Of a stretch of 64,000 bases of DNA, positions 1 to 16,764 are shown in pieces (the first letter of the stretch is position 1; every line of letters starts with the position of its first letter). This stretch comes from Nissolia schottii (taxonomy: Eukaryota; Streptophyta; Magnoliopsida; Fabales; Fabaceae). The position numbers were made by a program, and so were the translations under genes. Below the pieces are notes generated by a model, which worked only from the letters and a program-made list of their open reading frames with translations, searched no databases and was not told where the DNA came from. Location of the stretch: the NCBI GenBank assembly GCA_003254905.1, contig QANU01046907.1, positions 1 through 64,000 on the forward strand. The letters are read 5' to 3'.

Positions 1-324
1 TTGTCTCTAATTTGATCATAGATCTCTATTTCCTTTATTTAACCCAAAATTCTAAATATCACAATCCTTTTGTGTATAACACCACAAATCATCATAAACA
101 TAAAACAATCAGAACAATGGTATAATTTAGATCGGATATTACTTAACCGAAATCATCAAAACACTACGATCATACCAAACAATATGCTTAAAACTTGGCA
201 TTGTAAAGCTTAACAACAAATCCGTAGAATAATGTAATACAACGACATTCATTCCTTTTCCTTATCCTAGAAGAGTGTCATAATTAAGATGATTGACCAT
301 CCAAAATGTGCATTCATTGTATAG
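1..324. other. 5' flank or intron of the subtilase gene; no exon recognised
   Basis: AT-rich sequence without a recognisable exon. The expected first exon of a cucumisin-like subtilase (signal peptide plus a YIVYMG-type start of the inhibitor domain) is not found in any frame here. The bases just before 325 end in a plausible 3' splice site (pyrimidine-rich, then tatag). This stretch is therefore probably intron, with exon 1 to the left of the window, or exon 1 has been lost. Confidence 0.4.
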
Positions 325-4261
<3,937 letters not shown>

Positions 4262-4398
4262 AACTAGCTAAGTAAAGGCTTGTGAGATGGCACTTTCCAG
4301 TTGGTGGGGATGAGTTTTTAATTCTGTATAAAGCCAATAACAAAACTCATGTATAAGCTCATTGCAATGTGCCTTTGTTTGTATAAATAATTCCTATT

Positions 4399-4404
4399 AA
4401 TAAA
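4399..4404 (+). promoter_or_regulatory. Possible polyadenylation signal of the subtilase gene
   Basis: AATAAA lies about 140 bases after the stop codon, in AT-rich DNA. Position and sequence fit a plant near-upstream element. No transcript evidence is available. Confidence 0.3.
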
Positions 4405-5045
4405 TGGGACTCTTTTTTTATATTTTTTAATTTGTGTATGTTTATTAGAATAATCTCATTAGACACTTGTTAGAAACTTCATTCTCAAAATTTGAGAATA
4501 TAAGTGATAGAGTAGTCTAGTACAAGATCTCTAAAATAGTTCACTATCATAAGAGTTTTAATTGGGCATTATTATTCTAAAAGATCGTCACCTTTGTCTG
4601 TTGTCATTATTAGTATAAATACTAATATAGATGGAGTGATGATGAGTCTTGTACCATTCAACATTAGATGTTGAAATAGTTAAGTGAACGTTTATGTGAC
4701 GAGCGAGTTGAACATGGCATATAAATAATATTCACATGGTATTTTACTAATGTCAATGAAACATTATTTAGATCATATTAGTGCATATAATCCTTAGACT
4801 TAAGATGACACAATTATCTTATACATAAGTAACTATGGTTTGCTATTACTTGTATTCTCATGTCATGCATTAGTATTAGGCACCATGTGGCAATAGTTAA
4901 TTATGTATGGAGATAGGTGACCAATCAAGAAGGAATTTATTACCTCCAGAGGATAAGTCCTATATATATGGATAAGTTCTTCTTGATCATACATACTTGG
5001 TCGAAGTACTTGGATTCAAATAGAAAAGAGTTTCTACTTTGTGTC
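4405..5045. other. Intergenic, likely part of an older repeat interrupted by the copia insertion
   Basis: No coding potential recognised. The sequence runs up to the target site GTGTC of the copia element and continues after 13851. The joined flanks read like old LTR-type DNA, but I cannot assign a family. Confidence 0.3.
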
Positions 5046-6609
5046 TGTTGATTCAGGTTTGAAATTAATTATGATGACAAACATTGTATGAAATTTATTG
5101 ATGGGTGTATTAAGTGTTTCAGCCAAATAAAGAGCAAAGATCAAATTACATTCAAGTTTTACAAGGCTAGCCCAAATGGACAAATGGGTCTTAAGTCCAA
5201 ACACAAGGCCAATTAGAATAAAAGGGAGAAGGAGCTGTAGCTGGGCAAACGTGAAAAGGGAATAAAGAAGAAAAGAAAACGTGATGTTCTTAAATTTAGC
5301 AAGTCTCCTTGTGTATAAACAAAAGAAGACATAAATGCACAAGGACAAAAGAAAAAAAAAAGGAAACGTGATGGTGGTAGAACAATTAGAAAGGAAACTT
5401 GTAGCCATTATAGAAAGTGATCAAATATTTTGGAAAATAGCAACTATCTTGTACAGCAGCATAAAACAAGGAAAAAGCAAATGGAAATGTGATAGTAAAT
5501 CACAAAGAAGTTCAGGAAAGAGAAAAATAAATAAGGGAGAAAGAGAAACAAAATGAATGATTTATACTGACATAGCATCAAAAAGAGAAACTTTGGGAAC
5601 TCAAAGATTTTAGTCAAAGACAGAAAGTTAAGCTATCAAGCACAGCTTTTTCAAGAAACTTTCCTAGACTAAAAAAGGCTATGATGTAGCCACGGGTAAG
5701 GCAAAAAGAATAGCACAAAAAAAAGGGAAAAGCAATATTTGTAGAGCAAAAAGGGGCTGAACGTGATACAAGAAGAAAGAAAGAAAAATTCATGGAAGAG
5801 GAAACGAGAAACATACTCTTCCAACGGTCAAGAGAGATTGAAGCACATGTGAAAAATGTCTCTTAAATGAGCATCAACAAAAATTGGAAGGAGCTGAGCC
5901 AATTGAAATCAAAAGAAGGAAGAACGAGCTAAATCATAGAAGAATGGCAAAAATAAAGGAGATGATCTCAAGCTTCAAGAATATGCTAAGGATCAAGTAT
6001 AAATGAGAGTGTCTTCACCATTCTAAAGACACACAAGACACAAGAGAAAAATGAGAGAAAAAGACCACCATTGAACTACATCCTCAAGAGCTCCACCTAC
6101 AAACCTCTCATATTTTGAATATGTTATTTTCAATCCTCTGATTTGGTATTTTGGTATTTTATTGCTTGGTGAGAAAATTGGTTATTTGAGAGTTTGTTTT
6201 TTGGCGAGCAACAGAGAGTTTGAGAGAAAGATTTTCATTTCAAGTCTCTGTATTTGAAATTTCTGTCTTGTGAGTTCTTGAGAAGAACTATTGGTGCTTG
6301 TATGTTTTTGTGAAAGAAAAAAAGATTTTGGCGATTGAAAAACTGGACGTAGATTCCTGACTAGGAATCGAACCAGTGTAAATATTGTGCGTGTTTTTCT
6401 TCTTCTCTCCACTATTTACATTTCCTATCATTTAAAAGAAAATGTGTTTTCGTTTTCAAAATTTTGGTTTTTCAGAAAACTTGTCTCCCTGAATACAAGG
6501 AGATATCTCCTAAACTTTTAAGACACAATTTTTAAAGAAATGTTAATTTTTTTAGCCAAAGACTTTGCTTAGATTCAACCCCCCTTCTCTAAGCCACACA
6601 AAACCATCA
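5046..6609 (+). repeat. Left LTR of the copia element
   Basis: 1564 bp, TG...CA termini. It ends with the segment gattcaaccccccttctc followed by taagccacacaaaaccatca, which is shared with the right LTR and, in reverse, with the LTRs at 21385 and 49548. Short open frames here, such as 5335-5556 and the reverse frame 6182-6412, recur in the other LTR copies and are LTR sequence, not genes. Confidence 0.93.
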
Positions 6610-6611
6610 AT

Positions 6612-6623
6612 TGGTATCAGAGC
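6612..6623 (+). other. Primer-binding site (initiator Met tRNA type)
   Basis: TTGGTATCAGAGC starts 2-3 bases after the left LTR. It is complementary to the 3' end of plant initiator methionine tRNA, the usual primer of copia elements. Confidence 0.85.
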
Positions 6624-6696
6624 TTCGTGCTCTGAAAAAGCTTAACCGCTAGAGTTAAAGATCCTATTTTTGGTGACCTTATAAAGTTTTTCTAAA

Positions 6697-7802
6697 ATGG
6701 CTTGGTATGAATCTATTAAACCACCATTCTTTGATGGTGAGCATTTTGTGATATGGAAAACCAAAATAAACATTTATATAGAGGCAATGCATATTGATAT
6801 GTGGGAAAGTGTTATTGATGGATATACTCCCAAACACCCACATGAAATGAATGCATATGATAAGAAAAAATTTGTCTTAAACGTTAAAGCAATGCAAATA
6901 TTGAGAAATAGCTTAAGCGAAAACATTTATGCTAAGATTAAAAATTGCTCTAGCGCTAAAAGTATTTGGGAAACTCTTAATGCTCTTTATTGTTATGATA
7001 ATTTTTATTACAAGTTTGAAATTAGAGAGCAAGAAGAGGAAGACCCAAAAAGACATCCTCCTGAAACCTTCTTGGATGAGCATGAAGATAAAGATGATCG
7101 TCAAGAAGAGTCAATTGACGAAATTGTTGCTTCATTGGAATTTGAGGTAAATAATGCTAAGCTTGACCATTGTCCTTCCAATGATAATATTAAATGTAGA
7201 TATAATGATTTGCTTGATAATTTGTTGCAATCTAAATATAAAAGCTTAAATTGTTTAGAAAATGTTTCCTCTACTGAATGTCAAGTTGAATCTTTGAAAA
7301 GTAAATATTCTTTTCTTGGTAAGGAAATTATCTTGAAATGTGAAACCTAAACTATGTTTGAAAATTACATTGATCTTGAAAATCAAGTTGAGGAATTGTC
7401 TTCTAAAATTGAGAAAAATAAAGATATTGCATGTCTATTATCAATTGATAATGAAGAGAAGACAAACATTTCTAAATGTGCAAAATCAAGTATGTCTTGC
7501 AACAAATATGGTTTAAAATGTCATAATAGTGTCAAATCATCATCAAAATCAATTATGTGCAATTATTGTGGAAAATTAGGACATATCTCTCATTTATGCT
7601 ATTATAGAAGAAACTCTTGTGTAAGAAATAATTTGGTATAGGTTCCGAAAGATTGTAAAAATTCTTACACTAACCCAGAAGGACCCAAGTTGAAATGGGT
7701 ACCAAAATGTCCTCCAAGTATTTCGATAGTGCAAAAAATTCCACAAAAGGATGGACAACATGGTCAACAAAAGAAGGAAAAAATCGTCAAATAAAGTGTT
7801 TC
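6697..7802 (+). pseudogene. Copia-type gag with in-frame stops
   Basis: The N-terminal part (from MAWYESIKPPFFDGEHF) is a copia Gag (DUF4219/UBN2-like) start: a PFFDG...W segment, then a helical region ending in SIWETLNALY. The reading frame is broken by a TAA at 7348-7350 and a TAG at 7639-7641. The same frame carries on past both. It holds a zinc knuckle CNYCGKLGHISHLC (CX2CX4HX4C) near 7558 and a GPKLKWVPK segment near 7685, typical of the Gag to protease linker in Sireviruses. The middle of Gag, normally following the NALY segment, seems deleted, because an acidic tract follows at once. There is no pol after this. The product would be a truncated Gag of 217 residues lacking the zinc knuckle. 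Confidence 0.85.
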
Positions 7803-10800
7803 CAAGGTATAAGGGAAATCTTGGTAATCAAACAAGAATGAAGCACTCAAGAAAAGCTTCTCGTGTACATGAACTTCCAAGGTTTAAAATAACAAATAAG
7901 AAGCAATGCATAAAGAAAAATACTCCTTTATTTTCCAAGGCCAAGGTATCAAATATCTTTACCTCTCTTGTACATTGACTTGAAGAATCAACAAAAGTGA
8001 GGTATATATTTCTTATGGACCTTAGGAAATTGATAGAATTATGTGCTTATGCTCTTTACTTTTGAACAAACCACTAAGCACATGATTATGTCCACTTTTA
8101 TGACCATTTTATATATCATATTTCATGCCTAATCATGTTTCAAATTGTCAATGTCACTTGACAATGAAAATGTTAATTGAGATATGATAAATATAGGTTA
8201 TTCAAGTTATTGTTCCAAATTACATATTGTAACATTTATGGGAAAATCCTTATATATCTGAACTTTGATTATTCCCCTTATATATCTGAACTTTGATTAT
8301 TCCTTGGAAAATATCTTAGAACTTGAATTTGAACGGTTTACGATGCATAATGATTCTCTTTGTTTGATAGCTTTTAAAAGCCCGAATATCTGTAATTGCA
8401 TCATGTAATTTTTCAGGTTATGCATATCCTCCTCCCTTGATAAAGATGAATATTTATCATATTTTAACAATGTCTAAAGGGAAAAGATAAAATGTAAAGG
8501 AATTTGTTAAATTACTTTTCCTCTACTATGCTTATCTCCATTTCTATCTTACATATCATCTTTTGGGAATATCATAAATTCAAGAAAAACCATGTGCAAC
8601 CCTTTCACATAACAAATGGAAAATCTTTTTGGAAAAACATGTGCATACTAAGGGATAATGATCTAGAGCTTGTAGTCTTGATTGACATGTGTGATTCCTT
8701 TTGGCAATTACTAATGACTACCTTATGTGTTCATTGATGGAACTGGGTTTACATATATTTTTGATAATGATCATACATCTTTCTCTCTTCTTGAATCTCT
8801 TTGTCTAAATCATTTTGGATTCAATTAATTATGATTCTCTTAGCATGATGGTTGATAATGCATCAAATGATCATATTTGCAAGTGTTTGATATATCAACC
8901 TATATTGTGCTTCTTGAAATGGCTTTTGATGCTAACTAATGATTTGTAGAACTTTCATAGTTTCTCTCTACTTTTAAAAGCATGCATCAAGATCTTAACA
9001 AGTGAGATATTAGCCCAAGTGAATCATGGAGGTGTTGAAAGGAGCTAGAATGAACAAGAAAGAGACCTTTTCGCATACAGTGAAATGGAACATTCAAAGA
9101 GAAAAACTAAAGCTCAAATCTCAATGGATCATCACACTCAATCTACTTCATTAAGTATCTCTATCCTTAGTCTCACATGGTTATCTATATTATGGATAGT
9201 ATGATACTTGAATGCTTAGACATTGTCCCAAAATATGCTTATCATGACATATGTTCTCTCAAATCATCATCTTCATAAAAATTATCTTAGTCGAATTACA
9301 TTTCTTAATTATGTCATATAGGATGGATCCTGCTAGATATTATTTTTTCATCCCTATAACATATGCCTTTATCTTTTAAGTTTGAAATATTTGACTCTAA
9401 TCTATATCATGCTTTGGCATACATAGCTATGTTTGCACCATTGTGATAATTTGATATGTGCCTTATGTAAACAGCAAGTCTTTTAAGCTGAACATGTGGT
9501 ATTATAGTTATGATTTCTTGACACGTGTCGTCTTAAGAATAACAAGTGGTTTTGATAGAGAAAATTGAAATTTCTAATATGCTTTCTCTCTAAGAAAATA
9601 TGTTTCTTATACATATCATAGGGGAGAATTTATTGAAAAATTTGTTTTTGAAAGGGGGAGCTCAAGATTTCATCATATGTCATAGCCTATGCTTCTATTA
9701 ATTAATTATATAGCATGATCTTGTATGATATGCATATTATATGATTGTGAGTATATTTTGATAATATGCATAAATTGAGGAGGAGACAAAGACTTAAATT
9801 AAAATGGAACCTACCACTTCTTGCTCTACATTTTGCAACAAGTAATAAGTACACCAAGTGGTAAGCTAAGAAGATTATTTTCCAAAACATCACACCAGAG
9901 CACATAAGTGGTTAACATGACTACCAAGTGGCATCCATGGCTAGCAAGTGTTTTGTGAAGATCCTCTATCACACTCTTAAAGAAAAGAAGGTACACACTT
10001 TTGAACTCAATGATTTATACCCCTTTCATTATCTCAATTATGAATGTCTTCAAGTGGTTGTTGTCTATCACATGATTTACATCTTGCTTAAACCATTTGA
10101 TTGTCAAAGGAGATAAAATCACGAGATGATCTCATTGAAAAACAAAGGGGAAGATGTGTTTTTCCTTGTATGCATATATATGAAGATAAGTATGATAACA
10201 TCAATATTAGGAAACATGTTCATATATTTACCCTTTGCTTGTGATTTCAATTACATGTGCCTTCATACACAGTAGTAGCTGTAGCGATTTTAGAACTTCA
10301 TCTTACCTATATTAGTTATTTTTGTTTGTTCTATAATCTGAACTTTTTTATTCTTATTGAGCATTATTTTTTTTTTACTGCTCCTGTTTTGGCCCATCAA
10401 GAAACTCTGAATTTTTTTTGGTTTCAGCCCATGCAATTTTTGGCCCATACCATTCAAATGGTTTGCTTTTTTTTTTTTGTGGCCATTATCCACTACTTTG
10501 GGTACTAAGCGTTTTCAGTACTACTCCGCATGCTTACAAAAGAAATTGATATGATATGTTCATTGGCTTTGTTATGAATAATTTTTACATCATTACCTAT
10601 ATAATGTGTTTCATTTTGAATGGAAACTCTATGATGTGAATCGTGGCTCAATTGAATTTTTTTTATTCTAGAAATAAATTGTATATTCTATGACTGATTG
10701 AACTATATGAATTGATTTGCTTTAAGCTATTTATGGAAGTAATATATGATTGAATTTTTAATCTGGAATTAATCTATAATTGATTCTTAATCTGATAATT

Positions 10801-11640
10801 AATCAGTGACTAATTTAATTTTGGAATTGATCTATTTGTGATGTGAATAACAATTTTTTTCCCATACTTCATACGTCCCATTTTTATGGTATATCAACCG
10901 TGGCTAAATTTTGTTTTTTTTCATTTGTATGCTGATTGAAATCTAATTGATTTGCCTATTTGAGTTATTTATGGCAACAATCTGTAATTAATTTTTTTTA
11001 TATCTGTGATTGAATTTCACTTAATCTGATCTCTGATTAATTTTTGAAATTGATTTGTGAATAATTTTTCTAACTGATCTGTGAATCAATTTGTGATTGA
11101 TATAATTGTGCTTTAGAATATTTGCTTGTTCATTTTTCCAAAAAAAAAATCATTATTTAAACCTCTCAATACCCATATCCTCTCTTTTACTTAGTCATGT
11201 TTCTTTTTGCTAAGACCGCTGAGTCTCGTATTCATTGAATCTCATCTATAATTAATTCTACTATCTAACTACTACGCATATAACTATAATAGTTTCTGGA
11301 GTCCCTTTTGCTTTCCTTGCGCTTGTGTTCTTTATTGTCTACAGGTTGGCTCTTAATTTCATGACAAACTCCCTATCAAATGCATTTATGGTTCACTGAT
11401 CCCTTGATGACAAAAGGGGGAGAAAATACAAAATACCATAAGAATACCTTAAGAATAGAAATAAGAGGATAAACAAGAAGCAAGCATCTCTACAGAGCAA
11501 ACGGTAAGGTAAAGTATGCAATTAAGGACACATTTGAGAAGCCCAAATTCAGGGGGAGTCAACATTAAGGGGGAGACATTAACTTTAAAAGGTATATCTG
11601 AAACCTTGATTCATGCTTTGATGATCTTGTGTATGTTTGT
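7803..11640. other. Non-coding interior of the copia element
   Basis: About 3.8 kb with no frame resembling pol or env. A roughly 30-bp unit (cttatatatctgaactttga plus attattcc) occurs twice in tandem near 8250-8305. Between about 10620 and 11110 there are many degenerate copies of a gattgaatt/ctgattaat-type motif. The rest is AT-rich filler. Confidence 0.5.
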
Positions 11641-11657
11641 CATCAAGGGGGAGATTG

Positions 11658-12230
11658 CTGATTCAATTTGTAAAATTAAAATATGATGACAAGCATGATA
11701 TGAACCTTTTGATGTGTGTGTTAGTATTTCAGGATTAATATTGTTTTAGATCCAAAATTTGTTTAGAAACTAACTCAGCCCAAGCTTGGTGATTGATATA
11801 ATGGACAAAAATAAAGAGGCAGCTAAAGTCCATATATTAGGGTCCAACAAGGAGTCCATGAATGCTCAAATTTATAAGGTCAAACCCGTGTTAAAGAAAA
11901 GCAAAACTGAAGCAGCCCAATAGATTGGCCCAACAAAATTTGAGAGAAGAAGCCATCAGATTGTTCTCATTGGAGCAAAGAAAAATAAAAGGGGAAGAAA
12001 TCAAGAACGGCTAAATTTCAATTATTCACTCAATGAGTGAAATCAAGCATCTTGAATTGCTGAATTAAGAAGTCAAGAAAAAACTTGAAGGTCAAAAGGA
12101 AACTTCAAGAATAAGATATTCCCATCAAAACTAATTGAGAGGAAGTCAAAGATTCTTGATACATAAGAAAAGCTATGATTGAGAGGGAGCTCACATTAAG
12201 GGGGAGCAAATATGCTGAAACCAGGTATAT
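11658..12230 (+). repeat. Relict start of a second copia LTR, with its own polypurine tract, inside the element
   Basis: At about 11640-11657 the sequence catcaagggggagattg is immediately followed by TGCTGATTCAATTTG, which looks like an LTR start. The next about 570 bases match, in reverse orientation, the first part of the LTR at 49548-51568, including the aagggggagcaaat motif. A second polypurine tract and the real right LTR follow at 12262-12274. The element therefore carries two 3' ends in tandem. Confidence 0.65.
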
Positions 12231-12258
12231 CTAAAACTTCCCTAAAAATTATGTTTGT

Positions 12259-12273
12259 CATCAAGAGGGAGAT
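12259..12273 (+). other. Polypurine tract of the copia element
   Basis: caagagggagat directly precedes the TGTTG start of the right LTR. This is the plus-strand priming site. Its sequence and position match Sirevirus elements. Confidence 0.8.
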
Positions 12274-13851
12274 TGTTGATTCAGGTTTAAAATTAATTAC
12301 GATGACAAACATTGTATGAAATTTATTGATGGGTGTATTAAGTGTTTCAGCCAAATAAAGAGCAAAGATCAAATTACATTCAAGTTTTACAAGGCTAGCC
12401 CAAATGGCCAAATGGGTCTTAAGTCCAAACACAAGGCCAATTAGAATAAAAGGAAGAAGGAGTTGTAGCTAGGCCAACGTGAAAAGGGAATAAAGAAGAA
12501 AAGAAAACGTGTTGTTCTTAAATTTAGCAAGTCTCCTGGTGTATAAACAAAAGAAGACATAAATGCACAAGGACAAAAGAAAAAAAAGGAAAAGTGATGG
12601 TGGTAGAACAATTAGAAAGGAAACTTGTAGCCATTATAGAAAGTGATCAAATATTTTGGAAAATAGCAACTATCTTGTACAGCAGCATAAAACAAGGAAA
12701 AAGCAAATGGAAATGTGATAGTAAATCACAAAGAAGTTCAGGAAAGAGAAAAATAAATAAAGGAGAAAGAGAAACAAAATGAATGATTTATACTGACATA
12801 GCATCAAAAAGAGAAACTTTGGGAACTCAAAGATTTTAGTCAAAGACAGAAAGTTAAGCTATCAAGCACAGCTTTTTCAAGAAACTTTTCTAGACTAAAA
12901 AAGGCTATGATGTAGCCACGGGTAAGGCAAAAAGAATAGCACAAAAAAAAGGGGAAAAGCAATATTTGTAGAGCAAAAATCAAGTACACTCAGCAAAGGG
13001 GCTGAACGTGATACAAGAAGAAACAAAAAAAAAATTCATGGAAGAGGAAACGAGAAACATACTCTTCCAACGGTCAAGAGAGATGAAGCACATGTGAAAG
13101 ATGTCTCTTAAATGAGCATCAACAAAAATTGGAAGGAGCTGAGCCAATTGAAATCAAAAGAAGGAAGAACGAGCTAAATCATAGAAGAATGGCAAGAATA
13201 AAGGAGATGATCTCAAGCTTCAAGAATATGCTAAGGATCAAGTATAAATGAGAGTGTCTTCACCATTCTAAAGACACACATGACACAAGAGAAAAATGAG
13301 AGAAAAAGACCACCATTGAAATACATCCTCAAGAGCTCCACCTAACCTCTCATATTTTGAATATGTTATTTTCAATCCTTTGATTTGGTATTTTGGTATT
13401 TTATTGCATGGTGAGAAAATTGGTTATTTGAGAGTTTGTTTTTTGGCGAGCAACAGAGAGTTTGAGAGAAAAATTTTCAGTTCAAGTCTCTGTATTTGAA
13501 ATTTCTGTCTTGTGAGTTCTTGAGAAGAACTATTGGTGCTTGTAAGTTTTTGTGAAAGAAAAACAGATTTTGTCGATTGAAGACCTGGACGTAGATTCCT
13601 GACTAGGAATCGAACCAGTATAAATATTGTGTGTGTTTTTCTTCTTCTCTCCACTATTTACATTTTCTATTATTTAAAAGAAAATGTGTTTTCGTTTTCA
13701 AAATTTTGGTTTTTCAGAAAACTTGTCTCCCTGAATACAAGGAGATATCTCCTAAACTTTTAAGAGACAATTTTTAAAGAAAGGTTAATTTTTTTAGCCA
13801 AAGACTTTGCTTAGATTCAACCCCCCTTCTCTAAGCCACACAAAACCATCA
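12274..13851 (+). repeat. Right LTR of the copia element
   Basis: 1578 bp with TG...CA ends, nearly identical to 5046-6609. It has an additional short insertion near 12980 (caagtacactcag) that the left LTR lacks. Confidence 0.93.
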
Positions 13852-13973
13852 GTGTCTTATTGATCAAAGAATTGAAACCAAGAGAGTCTGTATGGTTTGA
13901 GTTATAGGGTTTGACATTATCCATAACTTTGACTAGATCGAGATACTGTAATAAAATTATTCGAGTGCATGGT
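13852..13973. other. Old sequence between two insertions
   Basis: About 120 bases continuing the sequence interrupted at 5045. It starts with the copia target duplication and ends with ATGGT, the target duplication of the next insertion. Confidence 0.5.
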
Positions 13974-15472
13974 TGAAACATACCAAAATGTCGTTAATTT
14001 CAGTGTACGATCAAATAATAATTTATAAAACCAAATTAACCCCAAAAACGTAGTAAAGGGAGCTAACCTAGGTTGTCTCTCAAGGAAGCAATTAGAACCA
14101 ATTATAATTACAATTAAAAAGGGGGGTTTGAATTGATGAATATTAATAAAAAGAAAGCAAAATGAAATTAAGTTAACAATGATAAAAAGCAATATCCTAC
14201 ATACTGATTTCTAGATCAAGGGTTAATTGTCATTGGTTCCTAATTAACGGGGATGATGTCTATTAGTTGAAATCTCTAACTAATACGCAATTCATTTAAG
14301 AGATTATGATTGCCAATCCCCTAAGCATTTATTAATATGGAAATTAAAACTAAGATCTCAGCATTTGAAACTCATATCAATTGTGTCCCAATTGCACAAC
14401 CTAATTAAATCTAATTAGTTCCCAAAAAGTTCCCAAATCATAAATCAATAAATCCTACAATCGTCAAGATCTATCAACCTAGAAGTAACACTAACCAATA
14501 ACATGCAATCACTATATTATTAATCACAGGTGGAACAAATCATGAATAAACATTAAGCACAAGACCTCGAATTAATCCTAATCTAGAGTTACCGCATGCA
14601 AGATATTAAGAAACTACTTCTCCATGGGAGGAGGATTAAAACTCATAATAAATAAATAGAAGAAGAGAGTGGAAAATAAGAGAGGATTAAAGTAACAAAA
14701 CTTGAATACAAGAACGGAAGAAATTCGCAAATAGTTGGGTGCTTGCGTTGTCAATGCGAGCGCTCCAACAATCCTTTAAGAATTAATAACTAAGCACTAC
14801 TAACATAAACCTAAAGTGCATAAAATAAAAGAAAAGTGCAGAAAATAAAAGTGGAGGCTGAGTATGAAGTTGTGTCCAAGTTGTTGTGAGAGGATATCTA
14901 TTTGTAGAGGATTGACCTAAAGTGGGAGTAAATCCAGCACTTTCAGTACAGCAGTTAGTAAAATCGCGATAACATCGGCTACAGATATCGGATTGAGATG
15001 ATTCAAATCTCCAATTATAGATAAGAGATAGATATATAACTTTGTAGCTGAGGTCAAATCGAGATTCAATCTCCATCCTGGTGCAAAATCCGTGGCGAAG
15101 CCAGCACTAAAAATCCTCAACAAATCTTTGACCAAATCTTTTTGAATTTGAATTCAATCTTGTATTTATTGATCCAAATCTTCTCTTCAAATCTCTTCTT
15201 CAAAATTTATATCTTATCAAATCTCCTTCAAATCTTCATTGATCCTCTTAACAATTTATTTTTTGCAATTAAAATAGAAAACTAAAAAAGAACAAAAGAA
15301 ACCTACATATTAAATTGTAAGATAAAATAAATCTTAAAATTGCATTTTTCTCAATTTCTCACAAAAGAGGATAATGTGCAAAACATATTAACTTAAGCAT
15401 TAAAATTACACATTTTTAGTATGCAATGTTCAATTATAGAATAATAAAATAGGGTACAAACTCCACCTATCA
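13974..15472 (-). mobile_element. Solo LTR-like insertion A, reverse-oriented
   Basis: 1499 bp bounded by TGAAACATACC on the left and CCACCTATCA on the right. It is flanked by a perfect 5-bp duplication ATGGT (13969-13973 and 15473-15477). Read on the minus strand it starts TGATAGGTGGAG and ends with CA, as an LTR should. It holds no protein domain. The tract cctaggttgtctctcaagg near 14070 is of a kind I associate with plant LTR elements. A solo LTR is the simplest reading; a short TRIM-like element is possible. Confidence 0.65.
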
Positions 15473-15510
15473 ATGGTAAATATGATTAGTGGTTAATTTA
15501 GAATGTTAAT
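15473..15510. other. 38-base remnant between insertions A and B
   Basis: It contains the ATGGT duplication on the left and TTAAT on the right. It belongs to the same older sequence as 13852-13973. Confidence 0.5.
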
Positions 15511-16764
15511 TGAAACACCCTAGCTAACTGTTTACCCGTTCGTAGTAAACAAAGCTCACTAGGTTGTTTTCTACCTGGTCAGAATAACTTAGTCCTTTTG
15601 TTATCTTTCGAGTGGTTTAGGAAAAATATGGACCCGTTTTAAACTTTTCATTTTACATTGCATAATTACTAAAATAGAGCCATGCGTCAGAATGAACAAT
15701 ATAACAAAGCGTATAACTGTAAGATAATAAAGTATCCAATACATATCCAGGTGGTCCATCAGTCAAAGTCATATAATTGTATATACAATAAGTAAGATAT
15801 ACATCACATGTACATAAACTGAAGTACTGAATACATAAGTCAGAGTACATCACATCAAAATACAAGGACTACTGGAATACTACTCAGTATGCCCTTGGCA
15901 AAAATCTGAACATATCTATCTATCTCCTAGCCGCTCATGGCTCAGCTCGTCGGCATCATCAAAATAAGATTCATCTTCGGTACTGAAGTCATAAAACAGT
16001 GGGAATGAGAACGGTAGGTTCTCAGTGGAAATAACTTTAGTTCCTGAGTCTCGTATTAGATTAGGTCGGACTTCAGGCCGCTCAGAGATCTCTAAGTGAA
16101 CATACATACTAAATATCCTACCAATTATTATCTGTCCTATCTGAACTGCTTTATCTACTTTACTATGTGATAGGGAACTACTCTTGCTTACTACGTTCTC
16201 GTGCTGATTAATAGTTCGTGAATATATATAGCCGTCTCGAGCGTGCTCTTGACGGTACTGACATAACAGCAGAACTATATATTCAGACGTTCATGTATAC
16301 AGAATCATTAGAGTATGCATAACGAAGTCATCAGAATAACCACGACAGAATCATCAGAATATGTCTAGCAGAGTTATCAAAATAAACATGGCTAACAGAA
16401 TGTATATGTGCATAACAGAATATGACAGCATAAACCTGCTTTGAAATATGTGTTATTCCCACCATAGTAATGTCCTCTGTTGACATTAGCATGACGGAAT
16501 AACCTCGCACCCTCAGTGTAGGCCCTGTCTGGACCTTCCTGCGGTGGGCTTCCCCCTGCTGTGTGCCCCCTCGGGACCCCTCGACAGTGGGCGGATATTG
16601 TACCCCCACTAAGCTTGCCCCATTTCGACCATGCAAAGGCGTGGTAACCGCACACCTCTAGGTATACCATATCGACACCACCTGTGGCGGGCTTCCACAT
16701 TCAGGATGCCTTGACCTCCTGAAGTGGGATCATGATTTGGCTCACGTGATCATGGCCTTTTCGG

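Larger units (their letters stand above)
5046..13851 (+). mobile_element. Complete non-autonomous LTR retrotransposon, Sirevirus-like copia (gag only)
   Basis: About 8.8 kb. Two LTRs in direct orientation (5046-6609 and 12274-13851) begin TGTTGATTC and end CCATCA. The element is flanked by a perfect 5-bp target duplication GTGTC (5041-5045 and 13852-13856). A primer-binding site reading TGGTATCAGAGC follows the left LTR. A polypurine tract (catcaagagggagattg) of the kind conserved in Sireviruses precedes the right LTR. The internal 5.66 kb encodes only a broken Gag. No aspartic protease, integrase, reverse transcriptase or RNase H motif was found in any frame. The LTRs are very similar apart from scattered substitutions and a roughly 15-base indel near 12980, so insertion was fairly recent. 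Mobilisation would have needed enzymes from a related element. Confidence 0.92.

Noticed and set aside
5335..5556. Lys-rich frame repeated at 12594-12782
   Set aside because: Present because both LTRs are near identical; low-complexity composition, no known protein.
6182..6412. Reverse-strand frame starting MERRRKT, also at 13424-13654 and (plus) 49747-49977
   Set aside because: It is the same LTR segment read in three LTR copies; it has no domain and is explained by repeat sequence.
16331..16700. Two overlapping reverse frames of about 100 residues in solo LTR B
   Set aside because: GC-rich LTR sequence; no domain and no splice context.
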